The notes beneath the pieces are model-generated. The model saw nothing but the letters and a program-made list of their open reading frames with translations, did no database searches and was not told where the DNA came from. 64,000 nt of DNA from Streptomyces sp. NBC_01351 (GTDB taxonomy: Bacteria > Actinomycetota > Actinomycetes > Streptomycetales > Streptomycetaceae): positions 3,282,501 through 3,346,500 of the forward strand of contig NZ_CP108356.1 in the NCBI RefSeq assembly GCF_036237315.1. Reading direction: 5' to 3'. The translations under genes were made by a program, and so were the position numbers. Position 1 is the stretch's first letter. Each line of letters opens with the position of its first letter. This document shows positions 17,314 to 29,352 of this stretch, piece after piece.

Positions 17314-17817
17314 ATGACGGATACGCAGAACGCACACGCTCACGCCCACCCCCACACCCCCCGCATGCAGATGGCGAAGGTCGTCCCCGAGGTCTACAAG
17401 GCCGTCCTGGCCCTGGAGATCGCCGCCAAGAAGGGCCTTGACCCGGCCCTGGTCGAACTCGTCAAGATCCGCGCCTCGCAGATCAACCACTGCGCCTTCT
17501 GCATCGACATGCACACCAAGGACGCCGTCGCGGCGGGCGAGAGCGTCGAGCGCATCGTGCTGCTGCCCGCCTGGGAGGAGTCGCGGCACTTCTACACCGA
17601 GAAGGAGCTCGCCGCGATCGAGCTCACCGAGGCCGTCACCGTCCTCACGGACGGCTTCGTGCCGGACGAGGTCTACGAGAAGGCCGCGAAGCACTTCGAG
17701 GAGCGCGAGCTGGCCCAGCTGATCGCCGTCATCGCGACGATCAACGTCTGGAACCGCATCGGCGTCACCACCCGCCTGGTGCCGGGCCGTTACACCCCGG
17801 GCACGTACAAGGCCTGA
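17314..17817 (+). CDS. carboxymuconolactone decarboxylase / AhpD-like protein
   Basis: A 167-residue protein of the CMD/AhpD fold. The signature INHCAFCIDMHTKDA has the CxxC pair with the following His, the redox-active arrangement of alkylhydroperoxidase AhpD-like proteins, so a peroxidase or thiol-redox role is more likely than decarboxylation. The N-terminus is His-rich (AHAHAHPHTPR), which could bind metal. ATG 17314 follows a TAGGGT box by 6 bases, a leaderless arrangement. Expression is probably controlled by the divergent MocR regulator through the shared palindrome. A strong bidirectional terminator follows at 17836-17879. Confidence 0.88.
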   Translation: MTDTQNAHAHAHPHTPRMQMAKVVPEVYKAVLALEIAAKKGLDPALVELVKIRASQINHCAFCIDMHTKDAVAAGESVERIVLLPAWEESRHFYTEKELAAIELTEAVTVLTDGFVPDEVYEKAAKHFEERELAQLIAVIATINVWNRIGVTTRLVPGRYTPGTYKA

Positions 17818-17835
17818 TACGCCGACACTCAGACG

Positions 17836-17879
17836 CACGAGAACGCCCCGGCGGGCAGGCCCGCCGGGGCGTTCTCGTG
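17836..17879. terminator. bidirectional terminator, 20-bp perfect stem
   Basis: The arms 17836-17855 and 17860-17879 are perfectly complementary (CACGAGAACGCC...), with a 4-nt CAGG loop. It sits between the convergent CMD-like gene and mdh and can serve both. There is no U-tract, as is usual in Streptomyces. Confidence 0.85.
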
Positions 17880-17916
17880 GAGTGAAGCGATCCGGTCCGC
17901 GACGGACCGGGGTGGA

Positions 17917-19668
<1,752 letters not shown>

Positions 19669-19679
<11 letters not shown>

Positions 19680-20529
19680 TGGTGCTCCGTTCCGCCGCCT
19701 CGACGACATTGACCAGCAGCTGGGCCCGGGTCATGGGGCCGACGCCGCCCGGGTTCGGGGAGATCCAGGCCGCCACCTCGGCGACTCCCGGGTGCACGTC
19801 GCCGACGATCTTCCCGTTCTCGTCGCGGCTGACGCCCACGTCGAGGACGGCCGCGCCCGGCTTCACGTCCTCCGGCTTGACCAGGTGCGGGACACCGGCC
19901 GCCGCGACGATGATGTCGGCCTGGCGCAGCAGCCCGGACAGGTCGCGCGTACCGGTGTGGCAGAGCGTCACGGTGGCGTTCTCGGACTTGCGGGTCAGCA
20001 GCAGCCCGATGGACCGTCCGACGGTGATGCCGCGGCCGAGGACGACGACGTGCGCGCCGTTGATCTCGACGCCGTGGTGGCGCAGCAGTTCGACGATCCC
20101 GTACGGGGTGCAGGGCAGCGGCCCCGGCTCGTTGAGCACCAGCCGGCCGAGGGAGGTGGGGTGCAGGCCGTCGGCGTCCTTGAGCGGATCCATCAGCTCC
20201 AGGACCCGGTTGGTGTCGATGCCCTTGGGGAGCGGGAGTTGGACGATGTAGCCCGTGCACTCCGGGTTGGCGTTGAGTTCCCCGACGACCGCCTCGATGT
20301 CCTCTTGGGAGGCCGTCGCGGGCAGTTCGCGCTGGATGGAGGCGATGCCGACCTCGGCGCAGTCCTTGTGCTTGCCGTTGACGTACCAGCGGCTGCCCGG
20401 ATCGTCACCGACCAGCAGGGTACCGAGGCCGGGGGTGATGCCCCGGGCCTTCAGGGCCGCCACGCGGGCGGTCAGTTCGGACTTGATCGCGGCCGCGGTG
20501 GCCTTGCCATCGAGAATCTGGGCGGTCAT
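19669..20529 (-). CDS. folD: bifunctional methylenetetrahydrofolate dehydrogenase / methenyltetrahydrofolate cyclohydrolase
   Basis: The 286-residue FolD interconverts 5,10-methylene-, 5,10-methenyl- and 10-formyl-tetrahydrofolate and so feeds the formyl donor to PurN and PurH encoded nearby. Diagnostic stretches are [21 protein letters not shown] (catalytic Lys in NGKHK), [10 protein letters not shown], the nucleotide-binding [17 protein letters not shown] and [18 protein letters not shown] 20529 begins the family-typical [16 protein letters not shown]. Its stop overlaps the start of the DUF3017 gene, forming a two-gene operon. Confidence 0.96.
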
Positions 20530-20782
20530 GCACCCATCCTCCCGGATGGAGTGGCCCCGGTTCCAGTCATGGGCTTCCGGAACACCTCGTGGGCGTACGA
20601 GGTTGATTGCACTTGCACAACAAGTCAGGGGCCCCACGGCAACCAACTGGACAAGCCCTTGCCGATCCGAGGACGATGCACTCAAAGAGTGCCGCGGGCA
20701 GTGCCGGGGGGCGGACCGCAGACAGCAGAAATTCCTCCGCGCGTGCCGTGCGTCCCCGCACTTCCACGGAGGAACACCGCAA

Positions 20783-21385
20783 ATGAGCTTCGGCGACCCG
20801 AACAACCCGTACGGACAGCAGCCCCAGGCCCCGCAGGGCCAGCCCGGCTACGGCTACCCGCAGCAGGCCCCGCAGGGCATCCCGCCGCAGGGCGGCTACG
20901 CCTACCCGCAGCAGGGTGCGCCCCAGGGCTACCCGGCCGGCCCCGGTGGCTACCAGGGCATGCCGATGCAGATGCCGGGTCTGCTGAAGACCTCGCGCGT
21001 CCTGCTCTTCATCATCGGCGGCCTGCAGATCATCGGCGGCCTGTTCATGGGCCTCGGCGCGGCCGCGCTGTCGGGCAGCGACTCGACGGGCGCCGCCGGC
21101 GACGTCGTGGGCGGTGTCCTCGTGATCATCGGTCTGGTCGTCCTCGCGCTCGGCGGCCTGGCCATCTTCCTCGGCGTCAAGTTCGCCAAGGGCGGCAACG
21201 GCATCCGCATCACCACGATCATCTACGGCGGGCTTTCCGTACTGGGCAGCCTCGCCAACTTCACCAACACCGAGACCGCCGGCGGCCCGGCCGGCGGCGT
21301 CGTCGGCCTCGCCATCGGCGGCATCATCCTCGCCTCGGTGGTCACCGCCGACGGCGCTGCCTGGTTCAAGCGCCCGCGCTACTGA
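20783..21385 (+). CDS. membrane protein with Gln/Pro/Gly/Tyr-rich N-terminus
   Basis: A 200-residue protein. Residues about 1-65 are repeats rich in YPQQ, APQG and PGYG, a likely disordered cytoplasmic segment. Four hydrophobic helices follow (first at [22 protein letters not shown]). The type is common in streptomycetes, but function is unknown. ATG 20783 has a strong GGAGGAA ribosome site at 20768-20774. The leader contains a direct repeat TTGCAC-TTGCAC near 20612 that might belong to the promoter region. A long terminator hairpin follows at 21403-21462, convergent with purH. Confidence 0.75.
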   Translation: MSFGDPNNPYGQQPQAPQGQPGYGYPQQAPQGIPPQGGYAYPQQGAPQGYPAGPGGYQGMPMQMPGLLKTSRVLLFIIGGLQIIGGLFMGLGAAALSGSDSTGAAGDVVGGVLVIIGLVVLALGGLAIFLGVKFAKGGNGIRITTIIYGGLSVLGSLANFTNTETAGGPAGGVVGLAIGGIILASVVTADGAAWFKRPRY

Positions 21386-21402
21386 GCCTCGTAGCTCCAC
21401 CA

Positions 21403-21462
21403 CGCATACGGCGAAGGCCGCGACCCGCAGCAGTGCGCGGGTCGCGGCCTTCGCCGTGTGCG
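21403..21462. terminator. bidirectional terminator, 26-bp stem
   Basis: The arms 21403-21428 and 21437-21462 pair over 26 positions with a single mismatch around an 8-nt loop. The stem includes GGCGAAGGCCGCGACCCGC. It separates the convergent membrane-protein gene and purH. Confidence 0.85.
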
Positions 21463-21476
21463 GAGCCTGTCCGGTC

Positions 21477-23087
21477 TCAGTGGAAGAAGTGGCGCGTCCC
21501 CGTGAAGTACATCGTCACGCCGGCCTTCTTCGCGGCCTCGACGACCAGCTCGTCCCGCATCGAACCGCCCGGCTGGACCACGGCCTTGATGCCCGCGGCC
21601 GTCAGGATCTCCAGCCCGTCCGGGAAGGGGAAGAAGGCGTCGGAGGCGGCGTACGAGCCCTGCGCGCGCTCGGCGCCCGCCCGCTCGACGGCGAGCTTCG
21701 CCGAGTCGACGCGGTTGACCTGGCCCATGCCGACGCCGACCGAGGCGCCGTCCTTGGCGAGCAGGATCGCGTTGGACTTGACGGCCCGGCAGGCCTTCCA
21801 CGCGAACGCCAGCTCGGCGAGCTCGTCGGCGGAGAGGGCGTCGCCGGTGGCGAGGGTCCAGTTGGCCGGGTCGTCGCCGTCCGCCTGGCCCCTCCCCTTT
21901 TCAAACGTGTCCGACTGCTGGAGCAGCACGCCGCCGGAGATCGGCTTCAGGTCGCCCGGCTGGTGCGGGGTACCGTCCACCTTCAGCACGCGGATGTTCT
22001 TCTTCTTGGCCAGGATCTCGACCGCGCCGTCCTCGTAGGCGGGGGCGGCGATGACCTCGGTGAAGATCTCCGCGACCTGCTCGGCGAGCTCGACGGTCAC
22101 CGGGCGGTTGACGGCGATGACGCCGCCGAAGGCCGACAGCGGGTCGCAGGCGTGCGCCTTGCGGTGGGCCGCGGCGACGTCGTCCGCGTCGACCGCGATG
22201 CCGCACGGGTTGGCGTGCTTGATGATCGCGACGCAGGGCTCTTCGTGGTCGTAGGCGGCCCGGCGGGCGGCCTCGGTGTCCACGTAGTTGTTGAAGGACA
22301 TCTCCTTGCCGTGCAGCTGCTCGGCGTTGGCGAGCCCGCCCGGCTGACCGTCCGTGTACAGCGCGGCGGCCTGGTGCGGGTTCTCGCCGTACCGGAGGGT
22401 GGACTTGCGGTCCCAGGCGCCCGCGAGGAACTCGGGCAGGACGGCGCCCTCTTCCGGCGCGTACGCGTTCGTGAACCAGGAGGCCACGGCAACGTCGTAG
22501 GCGGCGGTGTGCTGGAAGGCCTCGGCCGCGAGCCGCTTGCGGGCGGTGAGGTCGAAGCCGCCGCCCTGGGCGGCCGCGATCACGTCGGCGTAGCGGGCCG
22601 GGCTGGTGACGACGGCGACCGAGGGGTGGTTCTTGGCCGCGGCGCGGACCATCGACGGGCCGCCGATGTCGATCTGCTCCACGCACTCGTCCGGGGTGGC
22701 ACCCGACTGGACGGTGGCCAGGAAGGGGTAGAGGTTGACGATCACCAGGTCGAAGGGCTCCACGCCCAGCTCGGCGAGCTGGTTGCGGTGGTCCTCCAGG
22801 CGCAGGTCGGCGAGGATGCCGGCGTGCACGCGCGGGTGCAGGGTCTTGACGCGGCCGTCCAGGCACTCGGGGAAGCCGGTGAGCTCCTCGACCTTGGTGA
22901 CGGGAACCCCGGCGGCGGCGATCTTCGAGGCGGTGGAACCGGTGGAGACGAGCGCGACGCCGGCCTCGTGCAGACCGCGGGCCAGGTCTTCCAGTCCCGT
23001 CTTGTCGTAGACGCTGACGAGCGCACGCCGGATCGGCCGCTGGGTCGTGGTCGGTTCGTTGCTCTCTGCGGTCTCTACGGCGGTCAC
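21477..23087 (-). CDS. purH: bifunctional AICAR formyltransferase / IMP cyclohydrolase
   Basis: A 536-residue enzyme catalysing the last two steps of IMP synthesis. The N-terminal cyclohydrolase part starts [17 protein letters not shown] and includes [14 protein letters not shown]. The C-terminal transformylase part has [14 protein letters not shown] and the catalytic KHANPCG; the end is FTGTRHFFH, the near-invariant PurH terminus. GTG 23087 overlaps the purN stop (GTGA), so PurN and PurH are translationally coupled. The substrate 10-formyl-THF is made by the FolD encoded 1 kb away. Confidence 0.97.
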   Translation of the reverse strand: MTAVETAESNEPTTTQRPIRRALVSVYDKTGLEDLARGLHEAGVALVSTGSTASKIAAAGVPVTKVEELTGFPECLDGRVKTLHPRVHAGILADLRLEDHRNQLAELGVEPFDLVIVNLYPFLATVQSGATPDECVEQIDIGGPSMVRAAAKNHPSVAVVTSPARYADVIAAAQGGGFDLTARKRLAAEAFQHTAAYDVAVASWFTNAYAPEEGAVLPEFLAGAWDRKSTLRYGENPHQAAALYTDGQPGGLANAEQLHGKEMSFNNYVDTEAARRAAYDHEEPCVAIIKHANPCGIAVDADDVAAAHRKAHACDPLSAFGGVIAVNRPVTVELAEQVAEIFTEVIAAPAYEDGAVEILAKKKNIRVLKVDGTPHQPGDLKPISGGVLLQQSDTFEKGRGQADGDDPANWTLATGDALSADELAELAFAWKACRAVKSNAILLAKDGASVGVGMGQVNRVDSAKLAVERAGAERAQGSYAASDAFFPFPDGLEILTAAGIKAVVQPGGSMRDELVVEAAKKAGVTMYFTGTRHFFH

Positions 23088-23707
23088 TGGATTGTTACCT
23101 TTCGTCCCTCAATGCGGTAGCCGTGCCGGGCCAGGCGCCCCACGACGTCGACGAGCAGCTGGCGCTCGACTTCCTTGATGCGCTCATGGAGAGCGGCTTC
23201 GTCGTCCTCGTCCCGTACCTCGACCACACCCTGGGCGATGATCGGACCGGTGTCCACGCCGCTGTCCACGAAGTGGACCGTGCAGCCGGTGACCCTCGCG
23301 CCGTAGGCGAGCGCGTCCCGTACGCCGTGCGCACCGGGGAAGGCGGGGAGGAGGGCGGGGTGGGTGTTGACGAACCGGCCGCCGAAGCGGTCGATGAACG
23401 TCTTGCCCACGATCTTCATGAACCCGGCGGACACGACGAGGTCCGGGGCGTACGAGTCGGTCGCCTCGGTGAGCGCGACATCCCACTCCTCGCGGCTCCC
23501 GTACGCCTTGACCGGGCACACGAAGGTGGGGATCCCGGCCTTCTCGGCCCGCTCCAGGCCCGCGATGTTCTCTCGGTCGGCCCCCACGGCGACGACTTCG
23601 GCACCGAAGCCCTCGGATCCGCCGGGGTGGGCGTCGATGGCGTCGAGCAGGGCCTGGAGGTTGGTGCCGGAACCGGAGACCAGCACGACCAGGCGGGAGG
23701 CGGCCAT
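23084..23707 (-). CDS. purN: phosphoribosylglycinamide formyltransferase
   Basis: The 207-residue PurN transfers a formyl group from 10-formyl-THF to GAR. Motifs: [16 protein letters not shown] (10-25), the folate and catalytic region [14 protein letters not shown], and [20 protein letters not shown], with the catalytic Asn/His/Asp set completed by [18 protein letters not shown] 23707 follows an AAAGGG element. It is the first gene of a purN-purH operon. Upstream, CATACGAA occurs twice in direct orientation (23753-23760 and 23788-23795), a candidate regulatory repeat. Confidence 0.97.
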   Translation of the reverse strand: MAASRLVVLVSGSGTNLQALLDAIDAHPGGSEGFGAEVVAVGADRENIAGLERAEKAGIPTFVCPVKAYGSREEWDVALTEATDSYAPDLVVSAGFMKIVGKTFIDRFGGRFVNTHPALLPAFPGAHGVRDALAYGARVTGCTVHFVDSGVDTGPIIAQGVVEVRDEDDEAALHERIKEVERQLLVDVVGRLARHGYRIEGRKVTIQ

Positions 23708-23930
23708 GGGAGGCCCTTTCTCGCGTATTTGCGGTGTTCGTCTTTGTGTGGTCATACGAAACTTCGGGGTACCGATATACGGGGAACCATACGAAGCCAC
23801 CGACCGCCTGCAACGATACCGGCACACCGGACGGCCCCCGAGGGACGGGGGGACGGCCGGACGGTAGCGTCTGGCGTACACGCCTCGACGTCGCCCTGAC
23901 GTCCATGACACAGGGGAAGAAACGCACCCG

Positions 23931-24578
23931 ATGCCGGACCGCCGCCAGCCCGACTCCTCCACCCCCTCCCCCTCCACCGACGACAACCCCTTCGCCGCTC
24001 CGCCGGAGGGCCGCCCCGACCAGCCGTGGCAGCCGCGCGCGGGCGCCGACGGCGGACCGGGTCCGGGGGGCGGGGAGGACCCGGGGAAAGCGGACCGCCA
24101 GGGCGGCCCGGCCCGCTGGGACCCGACGGACCCCGTCCAGCGGCGGGCGCGGTACGCGCTGCTGGCCGGCATGTGGGGCTTCTTCTTCGGCATCTTCGGG
24201 ATCCCCTCGGTGGGCCTCCTCCTGGGCGCGCTGGCCATGTACTGGGGCATCAGCGCCCTCCGCGGCCGCCCGGCCCCTGCCACCGCCTCGGCCTCCGCCT
24301 CGACCTCCGCCACCACTTCGGAGCAGCCCGCGCCCCAGCCCCAGGGCGGCCTGGCGGCCCTCGGCCCGGCGGCCCGCCCCCAGCGCACGGCGGCGGTGAG
24401 CGGCCTGGTCACGGCCTCGCTGGCGATCCTGCTGGCGATGAGCTCGTACGCCTTGCAGCTGGCCTACAAGGACTTCTACGTCTGCCGCGACGACGCCCTG
24501 ACCCAGTCCGCGGAACTCCAGTGCAACACCCTGCTCCCGGACAACTTCGTGGGCGACGTCCTCAAGGTCCGCGAGTAG
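23931..24578 (+). CDS. DUF4190-like integral membrane protein
   Basis: A 215-residue protein: about 75 hydrophilic Pro/Gly/Asp-rich residues, a helical pair (WGFFFGIFGIPSVGLLLGALAMYWG, about 85-108), a Ser/Ala/Thr linker, a third helix (about 162-180), and a C-terminal extracytoplasmic segment with two cysteines (YVCRDD and QCNTLL) that could form a disulfide. ATG 23931 follows an AGGGGAAG ribosome site. Function unknown. It is divergent from purN and followed by the tandem repeats at 24686-24799. Confidence 0.75.
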   Translation: MPDRRQPDSSTPSPSTDDNPFAAPPEGRPDQPWQPRAGADGGPGPGGGEDPGKADRQGGPARWDPTDPVQRRARYALLAGMWGFFFGIFGIPSVGLLLGALAMYWGISALRGRPAPATASASASTSATTSEQPAPQPQGGLAALGPAARPQRTAAVSGLVTASLAILLAMSSYALQLAYKDFYVCRDDALTQSAELQCNTLLPDNFVGDVLKVRE

Positions 24579-24685
24579 CCGTGCGGCGCGCCGAGTAAGC
24601 CCCCTCACCCCGCCACCGCGCAACCCTCCGGGCCCCGACTCCCGACCTCGGGCCCCGGGCCCCGGGCCCCGGGCCCCGGCGGAGC

Positions 24686-24799
24686 GAATCCAGCCTCGCC
24701 GACGTCTGCGGCGCGGGGGTCCCGAATCCAGCCTCGCCGGCGTTTGAGGCGCGGGGGTCCCGAATCCAGCCTCGCCGGCGTTTGAGGCGCGGGGGTCCG
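24686..24799 (-). repeat. three tandem 38-bp copies of the dispersed 3' repeat
   Basis: Units start at 24686, 24724 and 24762, each reading GAATCCAGCCTCGCCG then a variable core (ACGTCTGCGG in the first, GCGTTTGAGG in the other two), then CGCGGGGGTCC. The period is exactly 38 bp. In the minus orientation they read as the 3' element that follows several other genes, here starting 44 bp after the DUF6350-like stop codon, with the hairpin GGGGGCTCTGCCCCC between. Adjacent bases 24653-24680 are a short (GGGCCCC)n tract. The rest of 24579-24843 holds no gene. Confidence 0.9.
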
Positions 24800-24843
24800 G
24801 GGGCAGAGCCCCCGGCAGCGGCGCCGCAGACGCAAACGGCGGG

Positions 24844-26451
24844 CTAGGCCGGCGGCTTACGGCGGGCCAGCACCCGGGCGCCGACCACGGGCGGCACCAG
24901 CGGGGCCGGCGCAGCCGGCGGCAAGGTGAGCTCCGGCCCTACCGCGGGCACGACGGTCAGCACCCGGGCCGGGACGGCACCCGGCACAGCAGCGGCGGCA
25001 GCCGGCACGGCAGCGCCCTCCGGCGGGGCCGGGGCCGCAAGCGGGGCCGCGGTAGGCGCCGGAGATGAGGCGGGGGCCGGCACCGGCGGGCGCGAGATGT
25101 CCGGGATCAGGCCGCCGGCGGCCGCCCTCAAGGCCTCCCAGCGAAGCTCCCGCACCCCGCTGTCGTGCCACCCGTCACCCCCCTGCGCGGCCAGCGCATC
25201 GGCGACCGGCCGGTTCCGCCACGCGTGCACCGCCACCGCCACCAGAACCCCCGGCAGGGTCCACGCGAAGGCCGCCGCCCCCACCGCCCACCACACCGGC
25301 CCGAACTCCGCGAGCTCCCGCGACCCCAGCGGCCCCGCCGAAGCCGCAGCCAGCCCGGCCATGGCCAGCCCGCACACCAGCGCTCCCAGGGCGGCGGTGA
25401 GCACGGTCTCCCCGTACGAGACCTCCCGCGCGCGGCGCACCGCGAACCACCCCACCGCCAGCCCGGCCACCACCGGCACCCCGGCGGCAGCCCAGGTCAG
25501 CGGGGTGCCCGGCCCCTCGGGCGGCAGCGCGGCCAGCAGCGGGAAGCGCGGCAGCGAGGGCGATCCGGCGAAGCCGAGCGGGGTGGCGCTCGCGCCGGCG
25601 CCGAGGGCGAAACCGGGCCCGAGGGCGTACGCCGCGCCCCACACCATGGCGTTCGGAATCAGCGCGACCGCGAGCAGCAGCACCGCGAACCGCCCGGACC
25701 ACACCCCGGTCAGCGCCACGAACGACCCCTGCACCTCCGCCCCGTGCCACGCGAGCGAGAGCCCCACGAGCAGCGCGCCGCCGCCGAGCAGCACGAGCGC
25801 CCCACCCGCCCCGGCGCGGAGCGCCAGCGCGTAACGGGGGCGCGTGACGGCCCTGCGTACGCCCCCGGGCACCCAGGACGGCAGCGGCCCGAGCGGACGC
25901 CCCCGGGCCGCCCACACCCCGCCGGCGGCGGCGAGCACGGCGACCAGCGGCACGTGCCAGGCCGCGCTGAGGGGGTCGGCCGGCATCGGCCCCCCGGCGG
26001 CGTACACGGTGGCGAGGGCCCCGACCGATAGGTATCCGCAGAGCACGGCCGAGAAGACGGCGCTGCCGGGCAGCACCTCCTCACCGTCCTCCTCGGAGCC
26101 GCTCCCCAGCCGTGCGGCCCGCCGCATCAGCAGCGCGGGCAGCCAGACGAGCAGCAGCGGAGTCACCCCGACCGGCGCGGGCGCGCCGGACAGGGTCTCG
26201 TACCGCACCAGCTCCGTACCGTGCGCCAGCAGCCACAGGCCGGCGGCGAGGTGCAGGGCGCCGCCGGGGCCGCTGTCGGGGTACGGGGAGCTGATCCACA
26301 GGACGATGACGAGCACGGCGAGGAAGCCGAGCCCGAGCCCGGCCGCCACGGCGCCGCCCATCACGCATGCGGCTGCGGCAGGAGAACGGCGCCGCCGGCC
26401 GGCTCGCGGGGCCGCCGGCAACGAGGTCCCGCGTTCGGTCACTTGGGTCAC
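24844..26451 (-). CDS. DUF6350-like polytopic membrane protein
   Basis: A 535-residue protein with ten or more hydrophobic helices between about 25 and 430, then a Pro/Ala-rich cytoplasmic-like tail ending VLARRKPPA. The arrangement and the proximity to purN/purH fit the actinobacterial DUF6350 family (some members annotated as cell division protein PerM-like); function is not established. GTG 26451 gives the basic N-terminus before the first helix; GTG 26442 is an equally possible start, and no strong ribosome site marks either. It is divergent from the XRE/sigma-like gene. Confidence 0.72.
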   Translation of the reverse strand: MTQVTERGTSLPAAPRAGRRRRSPAAAACVMGGAVAAGLGLGFLAVLVIVLWISSPYPDSGPGGALHLAAGLWLLAHGTELVRYETLSGAPAPVGVTPLLLVWLPALLMRRAARLGSGSEEDGEEVLPGSAVFSAVLCGYLSVGALATVYAAGGPMPADPLSAAWHVPLVAVLAAAGGVWAARGRPLGPLPSWVPGGVRRAVTRPRYALALRAGAGGALVLLGGGALLVGLSLAWHGAEVQGSFVALTGVWSGRFAVLLLAVALIPNAMVWGAAYALGPGFALGAGASATPLGFAGSPSLPRFPLLAALPPEGPGTPLTWAAAGVPVVAGLAVGWFAVRRAREVSYGETVLTAALGALVCGLAMAGLAAASAGPLGSRELAEFGPVWWAVGAAAFAWTLPGVLVAVAVHAWRNRPVADALAAQGGDGWHDSGVRELRWEALRAAAGGLIPDISRPPVPAPASSPAPTAAPLAAPAPPEGAAVPAAAAAVPGAVPARVLTVVPAVGPELTLPPAAPAPLVPPVVGARVLARRKPPA

Positions 26452-26570
26452 CCCGTCATGGTGCCAACGACACGCGCTATGAGCGGGTAACAGGCGAATG
26501 CCCGTGGTGTCGCTCAATATACGTTTATGTACTTTTTCGCCCAGGGCTGTCGGGTCGCGGGGAGTGTGGC

Positions 26571-28364
26571 ATGACACAAAGCGTCGAGACGACCTCCGCA
26601 TCGGACGCGGAGCGGAGCCTCCCGTCCCCGAAGGAGCGCCGCAGACTGCGCGAAGCGGCGGATCTGACGCACGATGAGGTCGCGGCGGCCGTCGGCGTCA
26701 CCCCGACCACGGTCCGCTCCTGGGAGACCGGCCGCACGGCCCCGCGCGGCCGCAAGCGCGAGGTCTACGCCCGCTTCCTGACCCGCCTTCAGACCCCGGC
26801 GGACACCCCGCCGGGCGCAGCCGCCCCGCACGCGAACACCCCTGCGGGCCCCGAGTCCGACGCGCCGGCATCCACCCCGGCCGGACCCCCCTCCGCACCG
26901 CGCACGCACACCCTTGCGGGCCCCGAGGCCCCCGCACCGGCCGCCGCGGCGTCGTCAACCACGCCCGCCGAGCCCGCCGCCACCGCGGCGGCCCCGGCCC
27001 GCGCCGACAGCGCTGCTGCGCACGCGGATACCCCCGTGCGGCCGGAAGCGATCGCGCCACCCGAGGCCGCGCCCCGGTCCGCCGCTGACGCCGGCTCACC
27101 CGCCACCCCCGCGTCCGGGTTGCGCGCGACCGGAGCCGTACGGGACTTCGCCGGCGTCGGTGCCGGTGCCGGTGCCGGTGCCGGGACCCGGCCCGAGGCC
27201 GCCGCGAAGCAGGCCGCGAAGCCGCCCGCCGGGGCGGTCCGGCACACCGCCGAGCCCCCGGTCCCGGTCGCCCCCGGCGGCTACCCCGAGTCGCCCGGAA
27301 CCGCCGCGCCCACCCACGCGCCGGCCGAACCGAACGAGCCCGACCGGCGGTCGGCGCCGTCAAAGACGGCGGCGTCGGCAGGGACCGCCGCGGCCCCGGC
27401 AACAGACGACCGGCAGCCGGCAGCCACACCGGGGACCGCCGGGACCACCATGGCGACCACCGCGGAGGCGCCGCAGGCCGACGCCGACCCCGCCACCGAC
27501 CCCGACCCCGACCCCGACCCCGACCAGGCAACGCCGCAGGCGCCACGGCACCGGACACCCGTCCAGGACTTCGACGCGCTCCACGCCCACGCCGCCCCCG
27601 CCCTCACCCGGCAGACCTACCTGCTCACCGGCCGCCGCGCCCTCGCGCAGGAGGCCGTGGAGCGGGCCTTCCAGCAGGCGTGGGAGCGGTGGCCCGAGGT
27701 GGCGACCGACCCGGACCCCGTGGGCTGGGTGCGCGCGGCCGCGTACGAGTACGCGCTCTCCCCCTGGCACCTGTTCCGCCGAGCCCACCGCCACCCCGAC
27801 AAGCCCCCCGCCGAGCCCGCCGACCGGATCCTCCTCGACGCGATGCTCGCGCTGCCCACCAACCACCGCCGCACCGTGCTGCTGTACGACGGCGTGGGAC
27901 TCGACCTCCCCGACACCGCCGCGGAGACGGAGGCCAGCACGCCCACCGCCGGCAACCGGCTGCTCCACGCGCACGCCACGCTCGCCGAACGGATCCCCGA
28001 GCTGGCCGACGTGGCGCCCGAGAAGCAGTCGGCGCTGCTGCGCGACAGGTTCACCGCGCTGCGGCCGGCCGTGGCGCTCGACCCGCGCCCGGCGGCCGTC
28101 GTACGGGACTCCGGCGAGCGGCGCACCCGGCTGTGGACGCGGGTCGCGGTCGGCGTGACCGCGGTCATCGCGGTGGCCACCGCGTTCACGGCGGCGACCG
28201 CACCGACCAAGTACGAGCCGCCGAACGCCCCCGGGGCGAACGTCTCCGGCGTGCCCCCGCACAGCGGGCCCCAGCGGCTCACCGAGGAGAGCAGGACGCT
28301 CCACGACAAGCTGCGCTCCGACCCCGACGCCGGTCCGGCCAGGATCGTCCCGAAGGGCGAATGA
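26571..28364 (+). CDS. membrane-anchored fusion of an XRE-type HTH and a degenerate ECF-sigma-like domain
   Basis: A 597-residue protein with an unusual layout. Residues 21-72 form a helix-turn-helix ([36 protein letters not shown]). Residues about 75-325 are Pro/Ala-rich linker. Residues about 330-495 read like an ECF sigma factor: [30 protein letters not shown] resembles region 2, and [25 protein letters not shown] with a degenerate helix-turn-helix resembles region 4. A single transmembrane helix (about 523-545) and a 50-residue outside tail follow. ATG 26571 has a GGGGAG ribosome site. The upstream A+T-rich patch (26516-26537) is the probable promoter. It may be a membrane-tethered regulator; no function is known to me. 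Confidence 0.75.
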   Translation: MTQSVETTSASDAERSLPSPKERRRLREAADLTHDEVAAAVGVTPTTVRSWETGRTAPRGRKREVYARFLTRLQTPADTPPGAAAPHANTPAGPESDAPASTPAGPPSAPRTHTLAGPEAPAPAAAASSTTPAEPAATAAAPARADSAAAHADTPVRPEAIAPPEAAPRSAADAGSPATPASGLRATGAVRDFAGVGAGAGAGAGTRPEAAAKQAAKPPAGAVRHTAEPPVPVAPGGYPESPGTAAPTHAPAEPNEPDRRSAPSKTAASAGTAAAPATDDRQPAATPGTAGTTMATTAEAPQADADPATDPDPDPDPDQATPQAPRHRTPVQDFDALHAHAAPALTRQTYLLTGRRALAQEAVERAFQQAWERWPEVATDPDPVGWVRAAAYEYALSPWHLFRRAHRHPDKPPAEPADRILLDAMLALPTNHRRTVLLYDGVGLDLPDTAAETEASTPTAGNRLLHAHATLAERIPELADVAPEKQSALLRDRFTALRPAVALDPRPAAVVRDSGERRTRLWTRVAVGVTAVIAVATAFTAATAPTKYEPPNAPGANVSGVPPHSGPQRLTEESRTLHDKLRSDPDAGPARIVPKGE

Positions 28365-28377
28365 GGAGCGTACGAAA

Positions 28378-28421
28378 ACGGGCGTGACCCGCACCTCCCG
28401 AGGGGTGCGGGCCACGCCCGT
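28378..28421. terminator. bidirectional terminator between the fusion gene and sucD
   Basis: Arms 28378-28395 (ACGGGCGTGACCCGCACC) and 28404-28421 pair with one mismatch around an 8-nt loop. It lies between convergent genes, 14 bp after one stop and 20 bp before the other. Confidence 0.8.
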
Positions 28422-28440
28422 ACATGCTTGTGCAGACTGC

Positions 28441-29331
28441 TTACTGAGCGGCGTTCAGGATCTCGCGCGCCAGCTTCGCGGTCTCGGTCGGCGTCTTGCC
28501 GACCTTCACGCCCGCGGCCTCCAGGGCTTCCTTCTTGGCCTGTGCGGTGCCAGAAGAACCGGAGACGATGGCACCCGCGTGGCCCATGGTCTTGCCCTCG
28601 GGGGCGGTGAAGCCCGCGACGTAGCCGACGACCGGCTTGGTGACGTTCTTCGCGATGAAGTCCGCCGCACGCTCCTCGGCGTCGCCGCCGATCTCGCCGA
28701 TCATGACGATGAGCTCGGTCTCCGGGTCGGCCTCGAAGGCCTCCAGGGCGTCGATGTGCGTGGTCCCGATGACCGGGTCGCCACCGATGCCGACGGCGGA
28801 GGTGAAGCCGATGTCGCGCAGCTCGTACATCATCTGGTAGGTCAGCGTGCCGGACTTGGACACGAGACCGATCTTGCCGGGCTTGGTGATGTCGCCCGGG
28901 ATGATGCCGGCGTTGGACTGGCCGGGGGTGATCAGACCCGGGCAGTTCGGGCCGATGATGCGGGTCTTGTTGCCCTTGGCGGTCGCGTACGCCCAGAAGG
29001 CGGCGGAGTCGTGCACCGCGATGCCCTCGGTGATGACGACGGCCAGCGGGATCTCGGCGTCGATCGCCTCGACCACGGCGGACTTGGCGAAGGCCGGCGG
29101 GACGAAGAGGACGGAGACGTTGGCGCCCGTCTTCTCCATCGCCTCGGCGACGGAGCCGAAGACCGGGACCTCGGTGCCGTCGAAGTCGACGGTGGTGCCG
29201 GCCTTGCGCGGGTTCACGCCGCCGACGATGTTGGTGCCGTCAGCCAGCATCAGCTTGGTGTGCTTCATGCCCGTGGCACCGGTCATGCCCTGGACGATGA
29301 CCTTGCTGTCCTTGTTGAGGAAGATAGCCAT
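28441..29331 (-). CDS. sucD: succinyl-CoA synthetase alpha subunit
   Basis: The 296-residue alpha subunit forms succinyl-CoA synthetase with SucC in the TCA cycle. The CoA-binding N-terminus [18 protein letters not shown], the [10 protein letters not shown] block, the phosphate-binding [11 protein letters not shown] and the phosphorylated histidine in [14 protein letters not shown] are all present. ATG 29331 lies 21 bp downstream of the sucC stop, so the two form an operon. A terminator follows at 28378-28421. Confidence 0.97.
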   Translation of the reverse strand: MAIFLNKDSKVIVQGMTGATGMKHTKLMLADGTNIVGGVNPRKAGTTVDFDGTEVPVFGSVAEAMEKTGANVSVLFVPPAFAKSAVVEAIDAEIPLAVVITEGIAVHDSAAFWAYATAKGNKTRIIGPNCPGLITPGQSNAGIIPGDITKPGKIGLVSKSGTLTYQMMYELRDIGFTSAVGIGGDPVIGTTHIDALEAFEADPETELIVMIGEIGGDAEERAADFIAKNVTKPVVGYVAGFTAPEGKTMGHAGAIVSGSSGTAQAKKEALEAAGVKVGKTPTETAKLAREILNAAQ

Positions 29332-29352
29332 GTGAGTCTGTGACCTCTGCCC

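Noticed and set aside
20530-20782. A second ZTP riboswitch near folD or purN
   Set aside because: Neither the CTGGC/CGCCTGGGC pair nor the central hairpin is seen upstream of folD, purN or purH on their sense strands.
24844-26601. Longer N-terminus for the DUF6350-like protein starting at 26601
   Set aside because: The extra 50 residues run through the promoter region and the start of the divergent gene and are not membrane-like; a start near 26451 is more sensible.
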